The notes below the pieces were generated by a model. The model did not search any database and had not been told where the DNA came from. It saw only the letters and a list, made by a program, of their open reading frames with translations. This document shows, one piece after another, positions 7,740 to 15,005 of a DNA stretch of 32,986 bases. Made by a program: the position numbers and the translations under genes. The stretch covers positions 1 to 32,986 of the forward strand of contig JAJZJN010000012.1 of the NCBI GenBank assembly GCA_021851165.1. The letters run 5' to 3'. The stretch is from Actinomycetes bacterium (lineage in GTDB: Bacteria > Actinomycetota > Acidimicrobiia > Acidimicrobiales > JAJZJN01). Position 1 is the stretch's first letter; the number at the start of each line of letters is the position of its first letter.

Positions 7740-8617
7740 CGCGACGCGCCTCCCGCCGGAGTGGAGACCCGCCCGTCACCCAACGAACCCACCAGCGTGC
7801 CGAACCGCTGAGCAACTTCCCCCTGATCTAGCTGGAGGTATCCCTCGGAATCGACGGTGGCGACCACCGGGAAGATACCTCTCACGAGGTCGGGCCCCCC
7901 CGTCGCGGAATCCTCGTCCGCTGCTTCGTAAAGCGCCTTGATCGCGAGATCGACCGCCTCGCTGCGATCCAGCCCCTCTCGCCATCCGAGCTTGATCGTC
8001 GTCCTCGCATCGCGCCCGCCCGAACCTGTAGCCCCATGATCGGCCTCTTCGTAGTGGCCACCGGTGACGTCATAGGTGAAGATGCGGCCCCTGGATCGTG
8101 CCAGGTCGTACCCGGCGAACAGGGGAACCACCACCAAGCCCTGCATTGCCATGGGCAGGTGCTCGCGCACCATCTGGCTCAGCTGGTTTGCCTTCCCCTC
8201 CAGGCTCAGCACGACCCCTTCGACCTTCTCGTAGTGCTCGAGCTGCGTCTGAAAGAGCTTCACCATCTCGACAGCTGGGCCGGCAGCACCCGCTATCGCA
8301 ACTGCCGAATGACGATCTGCGGGGAAAACCTTGTCCATGGCCCGATGAGCTATCAGGTGGCCTTCGGTTGCCCGCCTGTCACCAGCCATCACTACCCCAT
8401 CGCCATAGCGAAGAGCGACCACGGTGGTTCCATGGCGTACCGGTAGCTGGTTGGCACCCGCACCTGCCGGCAACGGATCACCTGGCGCCCCCTCGAGACG
8501 GGGATGCCCAAGCGGCCTGCCCAGACGTCGCATCAGTGCCGGAAAATCTGGCCCCGGGTCGTCGCCGGGAAGGAACGTCGGAAGTCCCACTCGGCTATTG
8601 CCCGCCTTTCTGGACAT
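7736..8617 (-). CDS. prcB: Proteasome beta subunit (catalytic), with propeptide
   Basis: This 293-residue protein is the catalytic subunit of the 20S proteasome. A propeptide of 63 residues ends in LPVRHG, and autocleavage would expose Thr64 (TTVVALRYGDGVVMAGDRRAT), the N-terminal nucleophile. The conserved DRRAT and the lysine in HRAMDKVF complete the active site. SGGRDARTTIKLG is the expected C-terminal-half motif. The start lies inside the end of pup (23-nt overlap), so pup, prcB and prcA are probably translated from one transcript. The C-terminal tail STPAGGASR is extra and unlikely to be structured. Confidence 0.96.
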   Translation of the reverse strand: MSRKAGNSRVGLPTFLPGDDPGPDFPALMRRLGRPLGHPRLEGAPGDPLPAGAGANQLPVRHGTTVVALRYGDGVVMAGDRRATEGHLIAHRAMDKVFPADRHSAVAIAGAAGPAVEMVKLFQTQLEHYEKVEGVVLSLEGKANQLSQMVREHLPMAMQGLVVVPLFAGYDLARSRGRIFTYDVTGGHYEEADHGATGSGGRDARTTIKLGWREGLDRSEAVDLAIKALYEAADEDSATGGPDLVRGIFPVVATVDSEGYLQLDQGEVAQRFGTLVGSLGDGRVSTPAGGASR

Positions 8618-8792
8618 AGTTGCGCACGAACTCCTCCGCGTTCTCCTCGAGAACCTCGTCTATCTCGTCGAGCAGGTCGTCCAGCTCCGCCTTCAGCTTC
8701 TCCCCCGTAGCCGATGTGACAGGCGCATCTTCCACTGCCTGCTCTTCCTCACGGGTTGGAGGCGTTCGGCGCTTCAACTCCCTTTCAGCCAT
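8595..8792 (-). CDS. pup: Prokaryotic ubiquitin-like protein Pup
   Basis: Pup is the small disordered tag attached to lysines of proteins destined for the proteasome. This 65-residue protein starts MAEREL and ends in GGQ. Because it ends in Gln rather than Glu, it must be deamidated by Dop before ligation. The helical region LKAELDDLLDEIDEVLEENAEEFV is the segment that the Mpa/ARC coiled coil grips. I chose ATG 8792 over the upstream GTG 8798 because AGGAG lies 9 nt before the ATG. The 3' end overlaps the prcB start. Confidence 0.97.
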   Translation of the reverse strand: MAERELKRRTPPTREEEQAVEDAPVTSATGEKLKAELDDLLDEIDEVLEENAEEFVRNYVQKGGQ

Positions 8793-8882
8793 TCTCACCC
8801 TCTCCTAGCAACATCGAGCACCTGATCTGTCCTTAGGGGTCCGGCCCGCCACCTGACCTGCCATCCTCGCATCCTGGTTCGC

Positions 8883-10370
8883 CTACCTACCAAGTAATGT
8901 CAACAACTCGAGCGGCGAAGAGCTTCCATCCAGCAGCTCCTCGGTGTGAGCTGCCGTACCGCGTAACGGATCCATCATAGGTACCCGGCGCAACGGGTCC
9001 TCTCCAAGATCGAACACAAGCGAGTCCCAGTTGGCGCTCACCACCGAGGACGACCACCGCTTCAGGCACTGCCCGCGAAAATATGCGCGTGTCCGCCTTG
9101 GTGGCTCCGTCACAGCCTCGCCCACCGCGTCCTTGTCGACCAGGGTCTCGGTGTCGAGCCGCGAGAAGAGTGATCGCTCAGGGCGCAGGTCGTGGTACTG
9201 CAAATCGAGCGCCGCGAGCCGGCTGTCGTCCCATGACAGACCATGACGGTCCCTGTAGGCCTCGATCAGATGAAGCTTCGCTATCCAGTCCACCTGACCG
9301 GTAAGGGTGGAAGGGTCCGTCTCGAGGCCATGGAGAGCCTCTTCCCAGCGCTTCAACACCTCCTTGCCGACCGCTTCGTCACCCAGGCACGACAGCCCCC
9401 TATCCTCCGCGTACTTGACCGCCAGCCCGTAGAGCTCCCACTGGATGTCGATGGCTGTTGCACTCCTGCCATCGGCAAGGTCGAGGGCAAGCGACAACGT
9501 CGTATCATATGACACCTGCCTGATGGCCTTCACGGGGCTGGCAAGGGTGAGGTCCACGTTGCCGAACGCGTCATCCTCTATGAGCGCGAGGACGAGCGCG
9601 GTCGTTCCCATCTTCAAGAACGTGGCCACCTCACATAGATTGGCGTCACCAACTATCACATGGAGGCGACGGAACCTGGCCGGGTCCGCATGAGGCTCAT
9701 CCCGGGTGTTCACGATCGGCCGCTTCAGGGTCGTCTCTAGGCCAATCTCCTCTTCGAAGAACTCGGCCCTCTGGGAAATCTGGTAGACGACATCCGATCC
9801 GCCACGCCCCGGCGTCTCGGTCCCAACCTTCCCTGCACCAGTAAACAGCTGCCTGGTCACGAAGTGCGTTGTCACGAGGTGGGCGATGCTCGCAAACGGA
9901 ACGCTCCGATCCATGAGGTAGTTCTCGTGGGTGCCGTAGGAGTTGCCCTTGCCATCGGAGTTGTTCTTGTAAACCACGATGTGCTGTCCAGGAGGCAGCA
10001 GGCGGTCCGCGGCCTTCATCGACCGACGCAGCACTTCCTCCCCGGCCTTATCGTAGAGAACCGCCTCGAGTGGATCGGCGCACTCGGGGGTGGAGAACTC
10101 CGGATGTGCGTGGTCCACGTAGTACCGGGCTCCGTTGGTGAGAACAGCGTTCACGAGATGCGTCTCGATCTCTGGCGCCAGAGAGCCGTTACGGGCAAAC
10201 CCCCGCGCGTCGTTCGCTGGAGACTCGTCCTCGAAGTCCCATCCCACACGCAGGAGGTCTGCTACATAAGCGCTCACCAGGAGCGACGACGAGGCGACAG
10301 GGTTGTCCTCGCCACCAGCATGGTGGATGCCGAACTCCGTTTCGATGCCGCAGACCTTCGGTATGGCCAC
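8883..10370 (-). CDS. dop: Pup deamidase/depupylase
   Basis: Dop converts the C-terminal Gln of Pup to Glu and also removes Pup from tagged proteins. It is fold-related to PafA and glutamine synthetase. The ORF track extends to 10412, but homology begins at GTG 10370 (AIPKVCGIETEFGI), giving 495 residues. Dop-type segments include ARYYVDHAHPEFSTPECADP, YKNNSDGKGNSYGTHENYL, NTRDEPHADPARFRRLHVI and RAYFRGQCLKRW. The call of Dop over PafA rests on these motifs, especially VDHAHPE, and on the position between arc and pup. A TAGGGT hexamer 7 nt before GTG 10370 suggests a leaderless internal promoter, so dop, pup, prcB and prcA could be expressed separately from arc. Confidence 0.93.
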   Translation of the reverse strand: MAIPKVCGIETEFGIHHAGGEDNPVASSSLLVSAYVADLLRVGWDFEDESPANDARGFARNGSLAPEIETHLVNAVLTNGARYYVDHAHPEFSTPECADPLEAVLYDKAGEEVLRRSMKAADRLLPPGQHIVVYKNNSDGKGNSYGTHENYLMDRSVPFASIAHLVTTHFVTRQLFTGAGKVGTETPGRGGSDVVYQISQRAEFFEEEIGLETTLKRPIVNTRDEPHADPARFRRLHVIVGDANLCEVATFLKMGTTALVLALIEDDAFGNVDLTLASPVKAIRQVSYDTTLSLALDLADGRSATAIDIQWELYGLAVKYAEDRGLSCLGDEAVGKEVLKRWEEALHGLETDPSTLTGQVDWIAKLHLIEAYRDRHGLSWDDSRLAALDLQYHDLRPERSLFSRLDTETLVDKDAVGEAVTEPPRRTRAYFRGQCLKRWSSSVVSANWDSLVFDLGEDPLRRVPMMDPLRGTAAHTEELLDGSSSPLELLTLLGR

Positions 10371-10377
10371 GTAGACG

Positions 10378-10383
10378 ACCCTA
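10378..10383 (-). promoter_or_regulatory. -10 element for leaderless dop, inside the proteasome cluster
   Basis: TAGGGT on the minus strand ends 7 nt before GTG 10370. The 74-nt arc-dop gap also holds a small inverted repeat, GAGCAC-tgt-GTGCTC (10432-10446), overlapping the arc stop codon. Together they suggest partial uncoupling of dop from arc. Confidence 0.5.
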
Positions 10384-10444
10384 GTGCAGCGCCAGCCCCT
10401 GCACGCGAGCACGGTGAGCCCGGCAAGACCAGAGCACTGTGTGC

Positions 10445-12217
10445 TCAGAGGTACTGGCCGGTGCCAACGCGTTCGATAGAACGGCCCCCCTTGGTCTCTT
10501 CGGCGTCAGCCAGCAGGGTCCTCACATAGATGATCCGCTCACCCTTCTTGCCGGAGATACGCGCCCAATCGTCGGGGTTGGTCGTGTTCGGGAGATCTTC
10601 GTTCTCCTTGTACTCCTGGTGAATCGACTCGATCAGGTCCGAGGTCCTGATCCCCTTGCCCTGTCCTGCAATCGTGCGCTTTATCGCCAGCTTCTTCGCA
10701 CGCCGTACTATGTTCTCGATCATGGCCCCAGAGGCAAAGTCCCTGAAATAGAGAATCTCCTTGTCACCGTTTTGGTATGTGACCTCGAGAAACTTGTTAT
10801 CGTCGTCGTCGCGGTACATCTCCGCGACCGTGAGCTCGATCATCGCATCAATTGCTTTCGACGCGTCCCCGCCCCCAAGGCGCTCCACCTCTCCCGCGTC
10901 GAGGGGCAGCTCGGATGTGAGGTAACGCGCGAACACCTGCGCCGCGGCTGCCTCGTCGGGCCGCTCGATCTTGATCTTCACATCGAGGCGCCCCGGCCGT
11001 AGGATGGCCGGATCTATGAGATCCTCCCTGTTGGAAGCGCCTATCACTATGACGTCACGGAGCGTTTCGACACCGTCTATCTCCGCAAGGAGCTGCGGCA
11101 CGATAGTCGACTCCATATCGGAGCTGATACCAGTGCCGCGGGTCCTGAAAAGAGAATCCATCTCGTCGAAGAAGACAATGACCGGCACTCCCTCTTCAGC
11201 CTTCTCCTTGGCCCGCTGGAACACCAGCCTGATCTGCCTCTCGGTCTCCCCCACATATTTGTTCAACAGCTCCGGACCCTTGATGTTCAGGAAATAGCTG
11301 CGGATCTCCGCGTTTCCTGTAGCTTCCGCCACCTTCTTGGCAAGAGAGTTGGCAACCGCCTTGGCAATCAGGGTCTTTCCACAGCCTGGTGGACCGTAGA
11401 GAAGGATCCCCTTCGGTGCCGGCAGCCTGTAGTCGCTGAACAAGGCCCTATGGAGGTAGGGCAGCTCGACAGCATCCGTTATCGCCTCTATCTGCGGGTC
11501 AAGGCCACCGACGTCGGCGTAGGTGACGTCGGGGACTTCCTCCAGCACCAGCTCCTCCACCTCGGGACGCGGGAGCTTCTCCATGAGAAGCTGGGCACGC
11601 GGCTCCATGAGCAGGGCATCCCCGGCGCGCAGATGCACGCCGAGCAGCGAGTCGGCCAGCTCTACCACCAACTCCTCCTCGGCCCGACCGTAGACGATTG
11701 CCCTCCTGCCCCCATCCAGGAGCTCCTTCAACGTGACGACTTCCCCGGAGCGCTCCCCTTCGCGCGCGGAGACCACGGCCAAGGACTCGTTCAGCACGAC
11801 CTCCTCGCCCCGGTGCAAGCCGCCCGGATCGAGCTCTGGATGCAAAGCGACGCGCATCTTCCGGCCTCCGGAGAACACGTCTACGGTCCCGTCCTCGTTC
11901 GTTCCGAGAAAGGCCCCGTAGGCGGAAGGCGGTTGCGTCAGCTTGTCGACTTCCTCCCTGAGCGCGGCAATATGCTCCTTGGCCTGCTGCAACGTGAAGG
12001 TAAGCTTCTCATTCTGCGATACGGCTTGGGCAAGCTGGCCCTTCGTCTCCAAGAGCCGCTCCTCGAGCGCCTGGACCCTTCCCGGTCCCTCGACAAGCCG
12101 CCTTCGCAGCGCGGCTACCTCTTCCTCGGCTATCCGCGCCTGCTGCCGCGCGACCTCGACTTCGGCGCGCAAGGCAGCCAGCTTGCGTTGCTCTTCCGAC
12201 TCAGCCGTCAGAACCAC
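10445..12217 (-). CDS. arc: Proteasome-associated AAA+ ATPase (ARC/Mpa)
   Basis: This 590-residue ATPase forms the hexameric ring that unfolds pupylated proteins and feeds them to the 20S core. Residues 5-95 form the N-terminal coiled coil that binds Pup. Two OB-fold domains follow, at about 97-220. The AAA+ domain has Walker A GPPGCGKT at 275-282 and Walker [10 protein letters not shown] near 346-354. The protein ends in GTGQYL, the C-terminal motif with penultimate tyrosine that docks into PrcA pockets. The GTG at 12217 directly follows gaggag, so the Shine-Dalgarno is unusually close and the exact start is uncertain by a few codons. A TATGGT hexamer at 12250-12255 on this strand may be its -10 element. 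The gene is divergent from the ferredoxin gene. Confidence 0.96.
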   Translation of the reverse strand: MVLTAESEEQRKLAALRAEVEVARQQARIAEEEVAALRRRLVEGPGRVQALEERLLETKGQLAQAVSQNEKLTFTLQQAKEHIAALREEVDKLTQPPSAYGAFLGTNEDGTVDVFSGGRKMRVALHPELDPGGLHRGEEVVLNESLAVVSAREGERSGEVVTLKELLDGGRRAIVYGRAEEELVVELADSLLGVHLRAGDALLMEPRAQLLMEKLPRPEVEELVLEEVPDVTYADVGGLDPQIEAITDAVELPYLHRALFSDYRLPAPKGILLYGPPGCGKTLIAKAVANSLAKKVAEATGNAEIRSYFLNIKGPELLNKYVGETERQIRLVFQRAKEKAEEGVPVIVFFDEMDSLFRTRGTGISSDMESTIVPQLLAEIDGVETLRDVIVIGASNREDLIDPAILRPGRLDVKIKIERPDEAAAAQVFARYLTSELPLDAGEVERLGGGDASKAIDAMIELTVAEMYRDDDDNKFLEVTYQNGDKEILYFRDFASGAMIENIVRRAKKLAIKRTIAGQGKGIRTSDLIESIHQEYKENEDLPNTTNPDDWARISGKKGERIIYVRTLLADAEETKGGRSIERVGTGQYL

Positions 12218-12289
12218 CTCCTCGGGCTCGCTCGGGGCCTACTTCAGCGACCATACACTGCCCGGAGAGGATATGGTGGCGTATTGCAG

Positions 12290-12319
12290 TTGACATTCCC
12301 GCTCGAGCCTCGTTACGGT
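12290..12319 (+). promoter_or_regulatory. Sigma-70-type promoter for the ferredoxin gene
   Basis: A perfect -35 TTGACA (12290-12295) is followed after 18 nt by TACGGT (12314-12319), which fits the actinobacterial TANNNT -10. The predicted leader is about 65-70 nt and ends with a strong AAGGAGG (12374-12380). This is one of the clearest promoters in the window. Confidence 0.6.
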
Positions 12320-12393
12320 CCCTTCTCACGAGTTCCCGACCACGGGAGTGCACCGGGGCAAGAGCCCCTGGCTAAGGAGGCGTGAGGCAGCCG

Positions 12394-12630
12394 ATGAAGG
12401 TCTGGATTGACCAGGATCTGTGCACTGGTGACGGGCTGTGCGAGGAGATATGTCCGCAGGTGTTCACACTTCTAGATGACGGTCTCGCTTACGTGAAGGA
12501 AGGCAGCGAGGTCCGCAACGAGCCAGGTGGCTCGGCGGGTCTGGCGGCAGTCCCGGACGGGCTCGAGGACGCCGTGACGGAAGCCGCCGAGGAATGCCCT
12601 GGCGAGTGCATCTTCATAGAGAAGGACTGA
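12394..12630 (+). CDS. Single-cluster ferredoxin with an Asp in place of the second Cys ligand
   Basis: This 78-residue acidic ferredoxin starts MKVWIDQDLC. The cluster motif reads CTGDGLCEEICP, so the usual C-x2-C-x2-C has Asp at the second position, and the last ligand is the Cys of CPGECIFIE near the C-terminus. The same C-x2-D-x2-C pattern occurs in Pyrococcus furiosus ferredoxin, where the Asp ligates a 4Fe-4S cluster that readily loses an iron to become 3Fe-4S. It may donate electrons to a cytochrome P450 or other oxidoreductase, but no partner is adjacent. I chose ATG 12394 rather than the track's GTG 12382, because AAGGAGG lies 13 nt before the ATG and only 1 nt before the GTG. It converges with trmI across 19 nt. 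Confidence 0.9.
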   Translation: MKVWIDQDLCTGDGLCEEICPQVFTLLDDGLAYVKEGSEVRNEPGGSAGLAAVPDGLEDAVTEAAEECPGECIFIEKD

Positions 12631-12649
12631 TTCAGTCGTCAACTGGGAG

Positions 12650-13474
12650 CTAGGCATCCCGACTGGAGTCGGTGATCATCAGCCTGGCGCTTGTGAGGAA
12701 TCCTGTGTGCCCTACCATCCGATGGTCAGGGCGCACAGAACGATTGTCTATGTGCCATGTGCGCTCCACGACCTCAAAGGTACGAGCCAATCCGAACGCG
12801 CTCGCTCGCAAGGCAGAACGGAGCTCGGCTACCTGGTTGATCGTCGGTAGGTAGGCGAGAAGTATCCCGCCCGCCCTGAGCGCTGTCTCGGCATGGGCAA
12901 GCACCCGCCAAGGCTCCGGCAGGTCGAGCAGGATCCGATCGATGCCAACCTCGCCGATGCCCTCGTACACGTCGCGCTCCTCGACGCGGTACGGCACCTC
13001 GTCACCCACCCAGGCCTCGACATTCGCTCGCGCCCTTGCAGCGAAGTCGGGGCGGATCTCGTAGCCGACCACCTCTGCCCCGGCACGCAATAGTGCCATG
13101 GACAACGCGCCTGAGCCCACACCGGCCTCGATCACGCGCATTCCCGGCCCTATGTCTGCAGCAAGGAGGATTGCTCCCAGATCCTTCGGGTAGATGACCT
13201 GCGCACCACGCGGCATCTTCAAAATGACGTCGGCGAGAGTCGGCCTCAGCACCACGAAGCGCCGGCCAGTGGATCCCGAGACAGTCGATCCCTCCAGACA
13301 TCCGATCAAATCATCATGGGCAACTATGCCTGCATGCGTGTGGAACATTGCCCCGGGACGGAGGGTGAGTAGGTAACGCCGGTCCTTCGAGTCGATCAGG
13401 AGCACTCGCTCCAGGGCTCGTAGCTGTTCACGACCGCCTCCTGGCCCACCGCCTTCGGGGCTGTCAGCGACCAC
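12650..13474 (-). CDS. trmI: tRNA (adenine-58-N1)-methyltransferase
   Basis: TrmI methylates N1 of adenine 58 in the T-loop of tRNA, using SAM. The N-terminal domain contains LRPGAMFHTHAGIVAHDDLIG, which is diagnostic for bacterial TrmI. The SAM domain has VIEAGVGSGALSMALLRAG and the acidic ribose-binding GYEIRP, and LLDLPEPWRVL is the typical catalytic-face motif. The ORF track starts at 13555, but the first residues look unlike the family. GTG 13474 gives 274 residues and an 11-nt overlap with the gene before it; GTG 13405 is another option. It is the last gene of a four-gene minus-strand operon with three small proteins. Confidence 0.92.
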   Translation of the reverse strand: MVADSPEGGGPGGGREQLRALERVLLIDSKDRRYLLTLRPGAMFHTHAGIVAHDDLIGCLEGSTVSGSTGRRFVVLRPTLADVILKMPRGAQVIYPKDLGAILLAADIGPGMRVIEAGVGSGALSMALLRAGAEVVGYEIRPDFAARARANVEAWVGDEVPYRVEERDVYEGIGEVGIDRILLDLPEPWRVLAHAETALRAGGILLAYLPTINQVAELRSALRASAFGLARTFEVVERTWHIDNRSVRPDHRMVGHTGFLTSARLMITDSSRDA

Positions 13475-13730
13475 GCCGCCGCCGAGCACTGCGCAACCCC
13501 GATCCCTTCCCACCGGCGGTGTCTGTAGTGCTGCCACGCCTTGCCGGGCTCTCAACCAGCACCGTCAAAGCCTCGCCCGGGTCGAGCTTCCCTGACCATA
13601 CGATCTCAGAGTCACTGCGGCGTGCTCTGGCCACCAGCCATAGCATTAGCGCAGCACCGAGCCACACTGGATCTCCAGCCACGCCGCGCCTGAAGGCCCT
13701 GGAACGAAGAGCATCGACAAGGCGCTTCAT
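13464..13730 (-). CDS. Small protein of unknown function, third in the trmI operon
   Basis: I start this gene at ATG 13730 (MKRLVDALRSRAFRRGV), 10 nt after the preceding stop codon, giving 88 residues; the ORF track start at 13787 would overlap the gene before it. It has one hydrophobic segment, WLGAALMLWLVARA (about residues 22-35), flanked by basic residues. A short polar domain with a beta-like stretch follows (KLDPGEALTVLVES), and the tail is Arg-rich. I recognise no family. The membrane segment is short, so it may be a single-pass or peripheral protein. It overlaps the trmI start by 11 nt and is probably co-translated with it. Confidence 0.6.
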   Translation of the reverse strand: MKRLVDALRSRAFRRGVAGDPVWLGAALMLWLVARARRSDSEIVWSGKLDPGEALTVLVESPARRGSTTDTAGGKGSGLRSARRRRGR

Positions 13731-13740
13731 CAGGCCCTGC

Positions 13741-13956
13741 TCATACCCTTCGTATCTCCACGACTGCAGAGCGCTTACGGCCACCACGACGGCCCAGAAG
13801 GTACGCGATCGCGAGGAGCACTATGGCGATGCCGACACCCGTAGTGACGAGAGCCGGCTTTGCCTCGCTTACCTGGCTCCCCACCTCACCTGACAGCTGT
13901 CGCAGCTTGGTCTCGACATCCTCACGCGTCACCTTGCCATCCCGTTCGCTCATCAT
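13741..13956 (-). CDS. Small single-pass membrane protein, second in the trmI operon
   Basis: The ORF track begins at 14115, but the true start is within ATGATG at 13956/13953, preceded by AAGGAG at 5-8 nt spacing. The product is 70-71 residues: a charged amphipathic N-terminal half (MSERDGKVTREDVETKLRQL), one membrane helix (VTTGVGIAIVLLAIAYLLG), and a basic tail (RRGGRKRS). It overlaps the upstream gene by 4 nt. Many actinobacteria have small proteins of this layout next to Holin-X-type membrane proteins. The function is unknown. Confidence 0.75.
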   Translation of the reverse strand: MMSERDGKVTREDVETKLRQLSGEVGSQVSEAKPALVTTGVGIAIVLLAIAYLLGRRGGRKRSAVVEIRRV

Positions 13957-14393
13957 GTCGTCTCCTTGGCCGCCCGTGTGGAGCTCGGCGGCGTGTAACC
14001 GAAATCCGATCGCCCGTCGCCCGCATCGGGCAATCCGGCCCCCCTGATAACCCTCCAACCGGCAATCACCATGGCTGCAACGGCCACCACGGCCGCGATC
14101 AGGTAAGGCAGCCAAGACAAATGCCCGGTAAACGTCGAGCCCGTCTCGTCCTGCAGGAGCCTGAGAAATGCCAGGACGAGCAGTAGCATCCCCGCTGCCA
14201 GTGCAACCGCCCCCATGGTGCCGAACACCACGAAGCGACCCAGCCCGCGCAGGGGTCCCAGGGTCTCCTGCTTCACATACTCCACCACCAGCTTCAGCAG
14301 CTCACCACCGGTTCCTCTGACCGAGGTCTCGCCACCACGGTCAAGATATCGGTGGAGCAGCCCCGTCCGCTGTCCTCGTCGTTGTCTTCGCAC
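13953..14393 (-). CDS. Two-helix membrane protein of the actinobacterial Holin-X/phage-holin-like type
   Basis: This 146-residue protein starts at GTG 14393, supported by GGAGG exactly 6 nt upstream. An amphipathic region (ELLKLVVEYVKQETLGPLRGLG) precedes two membrane helices, GTMGAVALAAGMLLLVLAFL and LPYLIAAVVAVAAMVIAGW, separated by a short polar loop. A soluble tail of about 30 residues follows. This layout fits the Holin-X (Phage_holin_3_6) superfamily, which is common in actinobacterial chromosomes and has no proven holin activity there. It is the first gene of the operon that ends with trmI. Its role is unknown. Confidence 0.75.
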   Translation of the reverse strand: MRRQRRGQRTGLLHRYLDRGGETSVRGTGGELLKLVVEYVKQETLGPLRGLGRFVVFGTMGAVALAAGMLLLVLAFLRLLQDETGSTFTGHLSWLPYLIAAVVAVAAMVIAGWRVIRGAGLPDAGDGRSDFGYTPPSSTRAAKETT

Positions 14394-14565
14394 GTACGTC
14401 CTCCGTGGGTGCTAGACGGCTAGGCGCACCTTGCCTGCGCACCTGGTCGGCCCCATACAGCCTCATGCCTCCTGAACGGCGTCCAGGCAGGTGCCTGCCA
14501 TCCTCCCCCGCGCCGCACACATACCGCAAGCACCTAGCCCCATATGGCTCCAAAGAGCTGGTCGG

Positions 14566-14970
14566 CTAGTCACGCATGCTGAGCAGGTACGTAGAACTCG
14601 CTTTGGCGGCCAGCTTCCCGTCCGCGCAGCGTACTTCGGCTTCCGCGAACACCACCCGCCTCCCGCCCGACACAATCCTTGCCTCGCAGGTGAGAAGCTG
14701 GCCAGGCCAAACCGGCGCCATGAAGCTCACCTTCATCTCGACGTTGGACGAATACACCTTCCGACCCCTTGCCCAGGTAAGTGAGGCAGCTCCCATGCCT
14801 GAATCGCATATGGCAGCCACAAAGCCGCCTTGAAGGACCCCGGCCGGATTGGCAAACCTCTCATCGGCGGCAACCTGCCAGACCGTCCGGCCCGGCACGG
14901 ACTTTTCCACGCATACCATGCCGAGAGTCAGGTCGCAGTTCGGAGGGACCTGCAGCGGTGCGCCTTGCAT
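14566..14970 (-). CDS. PaaI-like hotdog thioesterase
   Basis: I start at ATG 14970 (MQGAPLQVPP), giving 134 residues, because TACCGT lies 6 nt before it; the ORF track begins at 15015. It is a hotdog fold of the PaaI/acyl-CoA thioesterase superfamily. FANPAGVLQGGFVAAICDSGMGAA is the helix-forming active-site segment, in which LQGG takes the place of the more common HGG. SSNVEMKVSFMAPVWPGQLL is the central strand region, and VVFAEAEVRCADGKLAAKASSTYL the C-terminal strands. Such enzymes hydrolyse acyl- or aryl-CoA thioesters; the substrate here is unknown. It is divergent from nagA across a 35-nt gap. Confidence 0.85.
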   Translation of the reverse strand: MQGAPLQVPPNCDLTLGMVCVEKSVPGRTVWQVAADERFANPAGVLQGGFVAAICDSGMGAASLTWARGRKVYSSNVEMKVSFMAPVWPGQLLTCEARIVSGGRRVVFAEAEVRCADGKLAAKASSTYLLSMRD

Positions 14971-14976
14971 GTCGCA

Positions 14977-14986
14977 ACGGTACCGT
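14977..14986. promoter_or_regulatory. Palindromic bidirectional -10 between the thioesterase gene and nagA
   Basis: ACGGTACCGT is a perfect 10-bp palindrome in a 35-nt divergent gap. The minus strand reads TACCGT, 6 nt before the thioesterase ATG (leaderless). The plus strand reads TACCGT, 19 nt before the nagA ATG, giving a short leader that contains GAGGT. One symmetrical element could therefore serve as the -10 for both genes. Confidence 0.5.
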
Positions 14987-15005
14987 ACGCTGGACTCGAG
15001 GTAAC

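Noticed and set aside
11450-12385. Plus-strand 311-residue ORF
   Set aside because: It is antisense to the arc gene (coiled coil, OB and Walker A region) and has no recognisable domain.
12218-12393. A clear promoter for arc in the divergent gap
   Set aside because: TATGGT at 12250-12255 (minus strand) could be a -10, but there is no recognisable -35 at the right distance, so it is only mentioned under arc and not listed as a feature.
14341-14553. Minus-strand 70-residue ORF upstream of the Holin-X-like gene
   Set aside because: It overlaps the well-supported GTG start at 14393, has no ribosome binding site and has unnatural composition.
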